A DNA stretch of 64,000 nucleotides. Origin: Aureispira sp050633105 (GTDB lineage: Bacteria > Bacteroidota > Bacteroidia > Chitinophagales > Saprospiraceae). The position numbers and the translations under genes were made by a program. The notes under the pieces were generated by a model that saw only the letters and a program-made list of their open reading frames with translations, did no database searches and was not told the origin of the DNA. Location: positions 62,001 to 126,000 of the forward strand of contig JBOEFW010000023.1 in assembly GCA_050633105.1 (NCBI GenBank), read 5' to 3'. Of the stretch, positions 51,268 through 60,620 are shown in pieces; position 1 is the stretch's first letter; each line of letters begins with the position of its first letter.

Positions 51268-52464
51268 ATGAAAGGAGAAATTTTATTAACAACAGTCATT
51301 AACGGGCGAGGAAAAAAATCTCGTAAAGATGGTACCCTACCTATTCAGATACGCGCGTATCAGGATAGGAAAAGACGGTTGTACCCTTCTGGTCTCTATG
51401 TATTGCCCCATCAATGGGACAACAACAACCGCTTAGTCCAGAAGCATCCTTTGGCCAATGAGTACAATGCAGAGCTCACCGCTCAAAAATTATCCTACCA
51501 GCGGCATATCCTTGACCTCAAGCGCACGGATAAAGTCCCCACACTCCAACGATTAGACAATTTTAGAGAATATGGTCCTATCAAATCCTTTATAGACTTC
51601 ATTGCGCACGAATTGGAAAAAGATGTTACACTTTCCAAAGGCACCCGCAGAAATCACCAACAGACGCTTAATAAATTGATAGAGTATCGTCCTGATACCA
51701 ATTTTTCTGACTTGAGTTATTTGTGGGTCGAGCAATGGGATGCGTTTTTACGAAAACAAAAACTCTCTGTTAATTCTATTCATGGGCACCATGGCCGTAT
51801 TGTTCGCTACATCCATTTGGCAGAGAAAAAAGAACTGTTTGCTAATTTTTCTAATCCTTATCATCATTTTAAGCGCAAAACTGAGAAAACTTCTACCATT
51901 GCCCTATCGCTCTATGAAGTCGCCGCCCTGGAGGCTTTAGAGTTAAGCAGCGAGCCTCATTTAGAACGCGTGCGGGATCTTTTTTTGTATTGCTGCTATA
52001 CAGGCTTAAGAGCAGCGGATGCAGTGAGCTTGCGCTTCTGTGATATTGATCGAGATGATAAGGGCTATACCATGAATATCATTGCTCAAAAAACAGGCAA
52101 ACAACTCTTGTCTACCCTCTATAAGTTATACAATGGAAAACCTCAATGCTTGATACAACAGTATGAGACACGAAGAAAGGTTGCTGCTAGTAGCCCTGAG
52201 TTGGTCTTTCTAGAAAAAAGTGATGGACTAACCAACCAATACCTCAATCGTATTTTAAAAGCCCTTGGAAAGCGCGCTAACATCAAAAAACGCCTCACTT
52301 CTCATGTCGGTAGACATACTTTTGTGACCGATATGTTTAGTCGAGCTTCTCCTGGAGTTGTGAAGGAGCTGGTGCAACATGGGAGTATTGCTACTACTAT
52401 GCGTTATGCGCATTTGCAGAAGAAGCATATTGATGATGCGCTGGATAAGATTGATTGGGAGTAA
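51268..52464 (+). CDS. Tyrosine recombinase (phage integrase), copy 2
   Basis: 398 residues from the ATG at 51268; an in-frame ATG at 51244 lies inside the promoter element and is not shared with copy 1. Same domains and catalytic residues as copy 1 (Arg in YTGLRAADA, HVGRHTF, Tyr in MRYAHLQ). The roughly 18 substitutions are scattered and none hits the catalytic residues, so both integrases should be active on the same att core. It could excise either element or the whole tandem. Confidence 0.95.
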   Translation: MKGEILLTTVINGRGKKSRKDGTLPIQIRAYQDRKRRLYPSGLYVLPHQWDNNNRLVQKHPLANEYNAELTAQKLSYQRHILDLKRTDKVPTLQRLDNFREYGPIKSFIDFIAHELEKDVTLSKGTRRNHQQTLNKLIEYRPDTNFSDLSYLWVEQWDAFLRKQKLSVNSIHGHHGRIVRYIHLAEKKELFANFSNPYHHFKRKTEKTSTIALSLYEVAALEALELSSEPHLERVRDLFLYCCYTGLRAADAVSLRFCDIDRDDKGYTMNIIAQKTGKQLLSTLYKLYNGKPQCLIQQYETRRKVAASSPELVFLEKSDGLTNQYLNRILKALGKRANIKKRLTSHVGRHTFVTDMFSRASPGVVKELVQHGSIATTMRYAHLQKKHIDDALDKIDWE

Positions 52465-52571
52465 TTTTACAACTAACTAGTTTGTTCTTACTTTGCATGA
52501 TATAATATCATAATTTCGTACATTGTTAATTATTAATGATCAAAAAACTATCACACACATAAGTATAAATT

Positions 52572-53990
52572 ATGATAAAATTTTACTTGGATTGGAATAT
52601 ATTTAGCTATTTGAAGGAGCCTAAGCATAAAGCTATTAGAGATAAAATTCAAAAATTAAAGTCGCAATTACTTTTCCCCTATTCACATTCTCATTTTATA
52701 GATCTATCAAAAAGCTATTCAACTACAAACAAATATTTCGATGAGGATTTAGCTACTTTAGAAGAGTACACCCGTAATTTTAAAATAGGTCAAAATAAAG
52801 AGAAAATAACATTTGAAGAATATAGTCCAACCTCTTATTTTTATGATAATAAAGAAGAGTTACTCAAACCAATCTTCATTAATTTTAAAGATAATTTCAA
52901 GGTTTTAGATGAATTAAAAATTGGCGATACAAAAGTAAAAATTGGTAGTATTTTTCAATCTTTGCTCGATGCTATTCCACTGCATACTTACTTTAATGAT
53001 GAAAATTTAACTTCTCTCAATTCTTTATTAACAACTATAGATTCAAGCTCTAGCTTGTGGGATCTTGTCAATAGTATTGCTTCTGCTTCAGAAGAAATGT
53101 TACAAGATAAAAGTAAGTATATTGAAATAAGAAAACAACTCGGATACTCAGGTTTAAAACTGCCATCACATTCAGGGGGATGGGAAATTAAAAATGTTAT
53201 AAATAATGTAAACAGCTTCCTCAAGAATCAAGGACATAAAATAGACTTTGCTGAGTATTCAAACCTTATATTCAAACATAGAAAAGAAAAGCCTAATGAT
53301 TATGAGTCATTTAGCACTTTATACATCCACCTTGATTTGATAGGTTTCAAATCAGATAAGCTTTCTAAAAAAAGTAATAATTTCCTGAATATCACTACAG
53401 ATGCAGCACACGCATACCTCGCCTCTTATTGTGACTATTTCATTGTAAATGATAAAAACTTAATTACTAAATCAAAAGTACTTTATTCGGAACTTCAATT
53501 TGAAACAGAGGTTCTAAACCTTCAAGAGTTTGAGAAACTATTGGATAATCTACTTCTTTATGCACCTAGAAATATTAGTGCATTTTTGCAGCAAGCTAAG
53601 TCTACTATCAATGAAGAAAATTTGATTGAATCACATCTTTCCACAACTGATGATGAAGTAGATATTTTGGGGTATAAAATCCAACCTTTGCTATTAAACT
53701 ATTTTAATGCTGTAACTCATGAAATACACAACTGTACCACTCTACTCACATTTAAGAGAGTATATAGATCAAAAGGATTTTCTTATACACAAGAAATAGA
53801 AGCTCTATTGGATAATCTCATAGAAGTATTAGGTTTCCCATCAAACTACTTGAACTTCAAACAAAAAAAGCAAGTATTTTTAGAGAATAAGGAACAAGTA
53901 GAAATGTTATGGGAATTATATCCAACAACTATCATACTAAAAAAACATGATGACCTATGTAGAGCCCTTTTAATTGTCATTAACATCTAG
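52572..53990 (+). CDS. PIN-like nuclease candidate, cargo of second element
   Basis: 472 residues. It starts IKFYLDWNIFSYLKEP, the first Asp motif of PIN-like domains, and at about 275-300 has TDAAHAYLASYCDYFIVNDK, which looks like the terminal acidic motif. A 200-residue helical insert lies between, and a C-terminal 150-residue domain follows. It sits directly after integrase 2, where the large prophage has its own toxin and defence genes. A stand-alone defence or abortive-infection role is inferred from position. Confidence 0.5.
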   Translation: MIKFYLDWNIFSYLKEPKHKAIRDKIQKLKSQLLFPYSHSHFIDLSKSYSTTNKYFDEDLATLEEYTRNFKIGQNKEKITFEEYSPTSYFYDNKEELLKPIFINFKDNFKVLDELKIGDTKVKIGSIFQSLLDAIPLHTYFNDENLTSLNSLLTTIDSSSSLWDLVNSIASASEEMLQDKSKYIEIRKQLGYSGLKLPSHSGGWEIKNVINNVNSFLKNQGHKIDFAEYSNLIFKHRKEKPNDYESFSTLYIHLDLIGFKSDKLSKKSNNFLNITTDAAHAYLASYCDYFIVNDKNLITKSKVLYSELQFETEVLNLQEFEKLLDNLLLYAPRNISAFLQQAKSTINEENLIESHLSTTDDEVDILGYKIQPLLLNYFNAVTHEIHNCTTLLTFKRVYRSKGFSYTQEIEALLDNLIEVLGFPSNYLNFKQKKQVFLENKEQVEMLWELYPTTIILKKHDDLCRALLIVINI

Positions 53991-54080
53991 CACCTACAAA
54001 ACATTTTATAAAAATACATTTCACTTTAATAAATTTACTCTTAATGCTCATCCCTAATAAAAAGTAAGAAATCTTAGTTT

Positions 54081-54374
54081 TCATCCCCCAAAGCGCATAA
54101 ATCCTCCTTCCCACTCCAAGCCCAACACCCCAGTAGCACCATTCCTAAACTTCGCCACAATCACCTCCGCTTTCCCCTTGGTAGAATTGCCCTCCTCATC
54201 CTCTAGAATGCCATACTGTTCTAAGCGACTCAAGAAGACTACTAGATCCGCGTCCTGCTCTACAGAGCCCGATTCCCTCAAGTCCGATAATTGAGGACGT
54301 TTGTTGTCTCTTTTTTCGCAAGCCCTAGAGAGCTGAGACAAAGCAATGACAGGAACATTTAATTCCTTGGCATC
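54081..54374 (-). pseudogene. dnaB 3' fragment
   Basis: Near-identical to 9238-9531: the last about 98 codons of DnaB, from KELNVP-like sequence to GGFMRFGG and the stop. The 5' part is missing, with a sharp break after AATTCCTTGG at about 54374. Confidence 0.9.
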
Positions 54375-54388
54375 TCGTTAAGCTCAAC

Positions 54389-54485
54389 AAGATGGTTTAG
54401 TCCTTATTTGGGCGCCCTTTACCAACCAAAACATGTTACAGTTCATTCAATGCTTGTCTAAAACAACAAAAGAGTTGCCTCCTTG
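54389..54485 (+). pseudogene. C-terminal host-like gene fragment
   Basis: A short frame AQQDGLVLIWAPFTNQNM then FIQCLSKTTKELPP and stop, with no start, begins right after the dnaB break. It may be the end of a host gene cut by the deletion that removed the second element. The following 115 nt leads to the thioesterase gene. Confidence 0.3.
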
Positions 54486-54599
54486 AGGATAATTTGTACT
54501 TTTGCCTTCCCCTATTGTCATTTCTTAAACTAATTTTTTAGTAGTGATTGGTGTTACACTTACACCTTGAGTTTTTAATTCCTCTCAATCAAACAAAGT

Positions 54600-55091
54600 A
54601 TGAAAATAGATAGTGATTTCCTTAAGAACATAGTAGAAGAACAGATTCCTATTCATAAGTTTTTGGGCTTAAAACTCTTAGAGATAGAAGAAGGCTATGC
54701 AAAAGTACATGTTCCTTTTCAAGAACTTGTTTTAGGAGATATTGTTCGTCGTCGTTGGCATGGAGGTATTTTGGCTACCATCATGGACTCAGTAGGTGGT
54801 TTAACAGGAGCGGCTTATTTTAGTTCTCCTAAAGATAAAATGGCCACGATTGATATGCGGGTAGATTACCTCAAGGGAGCAGAAGCAGCTCCTATTGTAG
54901 TAGAAGGGAAAATTGTACGCCTTGGAAGACGTATTTTAGTGACCAAAATGTATGTCTGGGACGAAAAAGAAGAAAATTTGCTAGCAGAAGGCAAAGGTGT
55001 TTATAACTTTATTAGAATTAAAGATAACCAACAAGAATCTAGTGCTTTTCTAGGAATCAATCCTCTAAAAGAGAATCCTTCAACTGATTAA
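54600..55091 (+). CDS. PaaI-type hotdog-fold thioesterase
   Basis: 163 residues. WHGGILATIMDSVGG is the hotdog active-site helix (His-Gly-Gly then Asp), followed by ATIDMRVDYLKGAE and the IVRLGRRILVTKMYVWDE strands. Family members hydrolyse acyl-CoA thioesters. It is about 25 residues longer than the minimal fold, with a C-terminal tail. Host gene, followed by a terminator. Confidence 0.85.
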   Translation: MKIDSDFLKNIVEEQIPIHKFLGLKLLEIEEGYAKVHVPFQELVLGDIVRRRWHGGILATIMDSVGGLTGAAYFSSPKDKMATIDMRVDYLKGAEAAPIVVEGKIVRLGRRILVTKMYVWDEKEENLLAEGKGVYNFIRIKDNQQESSAFLGINPLKENPSTD

Positions 55092-55134
55092 ATTAGTTAG
55101 ATACCTTTCATAAACTGGCATCCAAACAGATGAT

Positions 55135-55170
55135 AAAAAGCCTTGACAACATGTTGTCAAGGCTTTTTTA
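55135..55170. terminator. Rho-independent terminator
   Basis: AAAAAGCCTTGACAAC / GTTGTCAAGGCTTTTTT, the third copy of the same terminator type. The 280-nt gap after it (55171-55451) contains only a start-less frame (55313-55441, KVEIHPIHLFQKDTPPGAI) that may be a gene remnant. Confidence 0.85.
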
Positions 55171-55451
55171 TTTTAGCTCCTATTTGTTTGATTAAAAACA
55201 TGATTTATTACAGCCATGATAATCATAAAGTTATATTATTAGCTCTTTTTTCGCTAACTGAGCATCTATATTTTCTGCCATTGTGTGTTCTTTTTCTTGT
55301 AGAATAGTTTATATATTGAGGTTGATAGGCAACACTTTAAGCCCTGTTACAAAGGTCGAGATTCATCCAATTCACCTGTTTCAAAAAGACACTCCTCCTG
55401 GTGCAATTGTAATACGTCCTGACATTTTATTTCACCAATAAAAATAAACTA

Positions 55452-56537
55452 ATGAAAATTACCCTTATCAACAGTAAAGGCCATTGGAAAAATGGTTGGG
55501 TTAGCTCAGAAGCAGATCTTCAATCATTGATAGAATCTCTTGAACGAAATTCCTTTATTGTAGAAGTTTTTGAAGTCAATAGTTTACACTCCTTAGAAAC
55601 TATACTTCAAAACATAGGTAATAACACCCTAATTTTGCCAAATGCTTATTATGTAGATCGATACCAAGGAAGCAAAGAAACGGTTTGGATTGTTGACATA
55701 ATAGAAAAATACAACCTTCCCTTCATTGGATCCGACAGTATAACCTTACAAAATGTTTTACAAAAACATATTTGCCAATCTATTTTGCAAAAACACGGTA
55801 TTCCTATTCCTAAATTTGCCGTTGTATCCCCACTCGAAATAGGTAATGAAAAAGCTATTTTAGATTCAAGTGAATTGACCTACCCTGCTATCATTAAACT
55901 AACTGCTGAATCTGGCAGTATGGGAATGGATGATAAATCTTTAGTCCAAAATCAAAAGGAAGCAATTGTTCAAATTCGAACAATGATGCAACAATATCAA
56001 GAGGGAGTAATTATTGAAGAGTTTTTACCCAGCAATGACCTTACCGTAAGCTATTTACAAGGCTCCAATGGTAAACCTAAATTATTAACAACTTGGTACT
56101 TAGTTTCTGATAAACCAGGGGTTACATCTATTATGGGACATAAAGAGCGATTTATGCCTTGGGGGGGTGTCAAAAAAATGATTCCAGTTAAGGATAAACA
56201 CATTTTGGAGCAAGTAGAAGAATTAATTCCCAAAGTTTGTGAGATTTTAAAAATCAAAGACATCACTAGAATAGATGGGCGATTAGATAAAAATGGACGG
56301 TTAAGGATTTTTGATGTCAATGGCTTTCCTGCATTGTGCTTTCCTGAAAGTGTTGGAGTTCAACAAGTAATATCTTGTTTCCCTGACTATGATGATTATT
56401 ACATTTTTGATACTTTAATTAATACCATTGTTTTAAGCGCGGCCAATCGCTATACGATGACCGTACCAGATAGTGTTAATAGTAATAATTTTTTCACACT
56501 AGAAGACAACAAAGAATACTCCCTTATGAATGATTAG
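55452..56537 (+). CDS. ATP-grasp ligase, D-Ala-D-Ala ligase-like
   Basis: 361 residues. LPFIGSDSITLQNVLQKH marks the end of the N-terminal domain, then the ATP-grasp domain: YPAIIKLTAESGSMGM, VIIEEFLPSNDLTVSYL and the Mg-binding IDGRLDKNGRLRIFDVNGFPAL. Such enzymes join a carboxylate to an amine via an acylphosphate. The active-site pattern resembles D-Ala-D-Ala ligases but several conserved blocks are weak, so the substrate is open. Host gene; the housekeeping ddl is probably elsewhere. Confidence 0.8.
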   Translation: MKITLINSKGHWKNGWVSSEADLQSLIESLERNSFIVEVFEVNSLHSLETILQNIGNNTLILPNAYYVDRYQGSKETVWIVDIIEKYNLPFIGSDSITLQNVLQKHICQSILQKHGIPIPKFAVVSPLEIGNEKAILDSSELTYPAIIKLTAESGSMGMDDKSLVQNQKEAIVQIRTMMQQYQEGVIIEEFLPSNDLTVSYLQGSNGKPKLLTTWYLVSDKPGVTSIMGHKERFMPWGGVKKMIPVKDKHILEQVEELIPKVCEILKIKDITRIDGRLDKNGRLRIFDVNGFPALCFPESVGVQQVISCFPDYDDYYIFDTLINTIVLSAANRYTMTVPDSVNSNNFFTLEDNKEYSLMND

Positions 56538-56658
56538 GAAGAGTATTTTAAAGAATGGAGTGAAGCAGGTAGTTGATGTTTGCCTGCTTCGTTTCTCTAG
56601 GTTGTAAATCTAAAGCCTTAAAAAGCATCTATTTCATGCAAAATAGATTTACCAAAAT

Positions 56659-57225
56659 TTGATCCTTATGATTTCACAAAGTTATTATGATGCCCTTAGT
56701 TCAGACAGACTATTCTTCCGCAAACTGACTTATAATGATATAGAAAGTTGGATGGATTTTTATAAAAACAATCCAAATCTTAAGTATTTGGGGATTGATC
56801 TAAATCGAACAAATCATGAAATGGCAAAAGCCTGGATTGATGCTCAATTAGAGCGCTACCACAAAAATGAATTTGGACAGTTAGCAATGGTTTTAAAAGA
56901 AACAGGAGAATTGATCGGCACAAGAGGTATTAGCCTTATCAAAGATAAAGGGCAGATCTTTTTACAATCCATGGGTTCCGTAAAACCTGTTTATTGGAGA
57001 CAAGGCTTTGGTTCAGAAAGTGCATCCTGTTTATATGATTTCATTTTCCAACATGAAATCACTGATACAATTGTCTCTATTTGTCACTTAAATAACAGAG
57101 TATCACAAAAGTATTTAGAGCAATTGGGTTTTATACAACAAGAGCAATTGTCTACAGAAAAACGCGATGTTTTTTTTTATACGCTGGCACAAAAAGATTG
57201 GAAAAACAAGAAAGAAAAAAGATAA
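56659..57225 (+). CDS. GNAT acetyltransferase (RimJ/RimL type)
   Basis: 188 residues. DRLFFRKLTYNDIESWMDFY at the N-terminus, VKPVYWRQGFGSESASCLYDF (acetyl-CoA loop) and NNRVSQKYLEQLGFIQ at the end are the RimJ/RimL-like pattern, used for N-terminal acetylation of ribosomal or other proteins. Host gene, 121 nt after the ATP-grasp gene. Confidence 0.85.
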   Translation: MILMISQSYYDALSSDRLFFRKLTYNDIESWMDFYKNNPNLKYLGIDLNRTNHEMAKAWIDAQLERYHKNEFGQLAMVLKETGELIGTRGISLIKDKGQIFLQSMGSVKPVYWRQGFGSESASCLYDFIFQHEITDTIVSICHLNNRVSQKYLEQLGFIQQEQLSTEKRDVFFYTLAQKDWKNKKEKR

Positions 57226-57285
57226 ACCAATATCCTTTCTCCTCCGTCAACAGAAGGCCCTTAAACACTTATTTGAGAGGCTTTT

Positions 57286-57374
57286 TTTACATGTTGTAGT
57301 TAATAGTTGAGGGTAAATGTTACTTAAGCAAGGCTTCATAAAACAACTCCACATCCATACTATCCCCCAAATAG
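57286..57374 (-). repeat. Fragment of prophage gene 8693-9187
   Basis: Matches about 8658-8746 (spacer plus the last about 16 codons, ...DSMDVELFYEALLK) with only a few differences. It abuts the left end of the IS256-type element at 57375. Confidence 0.8.
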
Positions 57375-57835
57375 GGATAGTTCATTAAACTGTGTCAACA
57401 TTAAAAAATGGTATTAATTCATCGGCAAAGCCCTCAAAAAAAAGGGGCTTTTTTGATGAGTTCATACGGATACTATGAATCATTGCCCATGTTCAAATCC
57501 ATCTCAAAACGATCAGGAAAATGAATGTATAACTGTTGAGCGGTCAAAGCCCATTTTTGTAATGGACTTGTCCATTTTTTTAGAATATTTTGAGCGACTA
57601 GCCAAATTAACTTCAACAAGGCATCTTCATTTGGAAAAACAGCCTTGGATTTCGTTATTTTCCTCAATTGCCGATTAAATCCTTCTACGGTATTGGTTGT
57701 GTAAATTATCTTACGAATGGGCTGTGCATATTTAAAATAAGCGGTTAATTGCTCCCAGTTTGTTCGCCAAGATTTGATGACAACAGGATATTTCTTGCCC
57801 CAATTTTTTTCTAAATGATCTAACTTTTTTAGGGC

Positions 57836-57862
57836 TGTTTAGCTTCGCTGTTACTTCGTGAT
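57836..57862. repeat. About 26-nt miniature insertion in transposase (copy 2)
   Basis: TGTTTAGCTTCGCTGTTAC then TTCGTGA interrupts the IS256 reading frame; shares TAG, CTTCGCT and GTTAC in order with the larger insertion at 58266. Exact ends are uncertain. Confidence 0.4.
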
Positions 57863-58265
57863 CTTTTGTAGAGGCTTGATAAACCAATTTTAGGTCTTTC
57901 AAAAATGATTTTTGATCCTCACTTGTAATGTATTTCAAACTATTTCTGATCTGATGGACAACACATAATTGAACTTCTGTCTTAGGAAACATACTTTCTA
58001 TTGCTTCACTAAAACCAGATAGGTTGTCTATACAAGCTATTAAAATATCTTCAACACCTCGATTTTGTAAATCCGTTAATACCTGCAACCAAAATTTTGC
58101 GCCTTCGTTTTCAGAGGTATGCAAGGCTAATAAATCCTTGTGTCCCGTTTTGTCAACTCCTAATACAATGTAAACAGCTCTACTTTCTATCCTGCCTTCA
58201 TGACGTACTTTATAATGAATGGCATCCATCCAAATTATTGGATACATCTTGTCTAATGGGCGATT

Positions 58266-58300
58266 CTAGTTCGCTTCGCTCATGAGCGTTACACTTTTAG
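58266..58300. repeat. 35-nt miniature insertion in transposase (copy 1)
   Basis: Inserted exactly between two codons' worth of IS256 sequence (CGATT and TTGCCA). It starts CTAG, contains CGCTTCGCT, the palindrome CGCTCATGAGCG, and GTTAC, and ends TTAG. A shorter relative with TAGCTTCGCTGTTAC lies at about 57836-57862. Confidence 0.5.
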
Positions 58301-58779
58301 TTGCCAAGCAGTAATTTCCGTCCACACTTTGTCTGTTATTCCACTAATATGGGCTTTTGATAATTCTAAACCATATAATTCTTCAAAATGAACTCGAATA
58401 TCTTTATAGCTCATCCCTCGACTATACATGGATATTATCTTATTGTCTAAGCCATCTCCTAAGGTTGTTTGACGCTTCTTTACGATTTTTGGATCAAAAC
58501 TACCTTCTCGATCTCGGCTTGTTTCTAATTCTATTTTTCCATAAGCCGTTTTTAGACCTTTTTTCCCCTTTCCATTTTTTCTGTTTTTTTTTATTTTTAG
58601 CTTTGTCTTCCTCTAAGTGCTCCTCTAGTTCTCCTCCTAAAGCGGTTTCTAATAGGTGTTTGATTAAGGGTGCCATTACTCCATCTTTCCCCCCTAATTT
58701 TTCTCCGTTTTTTAACTTGCTTAGGGCCGCTTTCTCAAAGCCTTCCCAATCCATCTTTTTTCCCATTGCTAAACTGTTT

Positions 58780-60035
58780 GGTTCTTAGACAAATGTCGTG
58801 AAAGTTCTAAATTAGGTTGATGAAAGAGGAAGAATTTTATGAGGAGTTATTAGGATTTTCAAATTTGAGAATAAATTCACTTGAAAAGACAAGCAGGAAA
58901 ATAATATTTTATTGTGAACTTAGGGGACAAAAAGCTAGTTGTCCAAATTGCTTGAAAGAGACTAAAAAAGTGAATCAAACAGAGTCTCGAAAAGTTCAAG
59001 ATTTGAAAATATCTGAACGAGAAGTATGGCTAGATATAAAAGTTCGCCAATTTTTTTGCCCTAAGTGTAATCGTTACTTTTTTGATAATCCAGAATGGAT
59101 TGAAAAAGGTAAATCATACACTAAGCGCCAGCGAAAATGGATATTTGAATTGTGTAAAAAACAGTGCTTCACCCAAGTGGGCGCGTTAGTCAATTTAAGT
59201 TACAAAACGGTTAAACGACTTTTTTATAACGAAGCTGAAAAACAAATTAATTTAAAGAAACGTTATGCTCAAGTTCGCAAATTAGGCATTGATGAAATTG
59301 CTCATCACAAAGGCAAAAAAATTATGCTTGTGTATTGGTTGATTTAGAACGAGGCATCCAATTAGATGTTCTACCCAACAGAAAAAAAGAGACCCTAATT
59401 GCTCATTTTAAATCACTTGGAGAAGATTTTTGTAATCAAATTGAAGTTGTCTGCTCAGACATTTGGAAGACTTATATCAATGTAGCTAAAGAATTTTTCC
59501 CTAATGCTGAAATTGTTATTGACCGCTTTCATGTCGTCAAAGCATTGAATAATGTTTTAGATATGCTCCGAAAAAAATTACGGAGAGTATTTAAAAAAGA
59601 AGACTGCTTTAAATCAATAAAATGGAAGCTTTTCAAACGTTCTGAAAAATGTGATGCACATGATTTTGCTCTTTTGAAGAATGCTTTTGACAAGTCATGG
59701 TTATTAGAAGAAATTTATGAATTGAGTAATACTTTTAATTCCATGTTTGATAGGGCTTCTAACAAAAAACAACTTGAACATCAACTCGACCTTTGGATAG
59801 AATTTGCTAGTCAATTAAACTTTAAACCCTTAAATTCTTTTATTCAAACTCTTCGTAGATGGAAAAATCATGTTGCTGCCTTTGCTTCACAAAGAATCAC
59901 AAATGCTACAACAGAAGGACTCAATAATTTCTTACGTTACTTTAAACGTATTTCTTTTGGACTCCCTAATTTCCAACACATGAGATTAAGAATTTTAATC
60001 GCTGCCGCTTAATTCACGACATTTGTCTAAGAACC
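58780..60035 (+). mobile_element. ISL3-family insertion sequence
   Basis: 1256 bp, with perfect 23-bp inverted ends (GGTTCTTAGACAAATGTCGT at 58780 and its complement ending at 60035). No target duplication is seen (AACTGTTT left, TTAAATTT right), although ISL3 elements usually make 8 bp. Together with the missing IS256 right end this suggests an adjacent deletion. Confidence 0.85.
58817..60012 (+). pseudogene. ISL3-family transposase with frameshift
   Basis: The N-terminal part (58817-59320) has the zinc-finger CPNCLKETKK and FFCPKCNRYF and a helix-turn-helix. A -1 frame change at the A7 run 59315-59321 is needed to continue HHKGKK-NYACVLVDLERG into the C-terminal part (to 60012) with VCSDIWKTYI, VIDRFHVVKAL and TNATTEGLNNF, the DDE core of ISL3. 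Either one A has been lost from the run or slippage restores the frame. All catalytic residues are present. Confidence 0.8.
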
Positions 60036-60074
60036 TTAAATTTTAAACAAACTCTAACCATAAATAAGAAAGTT

Positions 60075-60488
60075 ATGACAACCAATAATGGAAAGATTTT
60101 ACTATTTTTTGGCACTTGCCATTCCCTATTAGCTATTTCTCCATTTGCCTTTGGAAAACAATTTGCAGCCTTTTCTTCTCAATTCTTTTTCAAAATCAGC
60201 GAAGGGCTGTTTGAGTTCCCTTTATTGCAAGGACAGATGAATTATGAAAACTTTGCGGCCTTTTGGTTTTTCTATTATGGCTTGTTACTCCTGCCTCTTG
60301 GCATCTTAGTGAAGCATCTAGAAGATACGAACCAAGCCCTTCCCAAAACCTTCTTACAAGCTTACTGCATCATTGTACTCTTAGGGGTTTTTATGATTCC
60401 TTTTTCAGGAATGACCTTCTTAATGTTGCCACACGCTTTGTATATGCTGTATCAAAATAAAAAGGCATCAAAAAGCGCTCTACAATAA
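60075..60488 (+). CDS. Small four-span membrane protein (DUF6463-like)
   Basis: 137 residues with four hydrophobic segments (about 8-27, 53-80, 96-115, 113-128) and the FGTCHSLLAISPFAFGKQF start found in small integral membrane proteins of the DUF6463 type. Function unknown. Host gene next to the ISL3-type element, which could influence its promoter. Confidence 0.6.
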   Translation: MTTNNGKILLFFGTCHSLLAISPFAFGKQFAAFSSQFFFKISEGLFEFPLLQGQMNYENFAAFWFFYYGLLLLPLGILVKHLEDTNQALPKTFLQAYCIIVLLGVFMIPFSGMTFLMLPHALYMLYQNKKASKSALQ

Positions 60489-60560
60489 ATAGACATTATT
60501 ATTGCCATTAAAATCAATACTCTTTTGGGGCTTTAATGAATTGTGAAAACAAATCAACAA

Positions 60561-60591
60561 CAGCAGCCATCCCTTAACGAGATAGCTGCTG
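60561..60591 (-). terminator. Possible terminator of the CARDB protein gene
   Basis: CAGCAGC-C-ATC / GAT-A-GCTGCTG hairpin 30 nt beyond the stop codon on the minus strand. The T run is weak, so moderate support. Confidence 0.5.
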
Positions 60592-60620
60592 CCTACTTTA
60601 GCTTTGCTTTAATCAAAATC

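Larger units (their letters stand above)
50990..54374. mobile_element. Stump of a second related element in the same tRNA site
   Basis: It contains the att core, the hairpin/repeat leader, integrase 2, a PIN-like cargo gene and a 3' fragment of dnaB in the same order and orientation as the left arm of the large prophage. Everything to the right of the dnaB fragment is host-like and no third att copy is seen, so the remainder was deleted. Confidence 0.7.
57473..58766 (-). pseudogene. IS256-family (mutator) transposase, inactivated
   Basis: Pieces in order on the minus strand: N-terminus MGKKMDWEGFEKAALSKLKNG (from 58766), a frameshift near 58560, then KTAYGKIELETSRDREGSFD. A 35-nt insertion follows at 58266-58300, then YPIIWMDAIHYKVR with the first Asp and CIDNLSGFSEAIE with the second. 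A second small insertion lies near 57836-57862, then NTVEGFNRQLRKITKSKAVF with the Glu, to the C-terminal FPDRFEMDLNMG. All domains are present, so loss is recent. Confidence 0.85.
57375..58779 (-). mobile_element. IS256-family element, degraded
   Basis: The left end GGGATAGTTCATTAAACTGTG resembles IS256-type inverted repeats, but no right end is seen; the ISL3-type element begins at 58780. The transposase within is broken by a frameshift and two small insertions. Confidence 0.7.
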
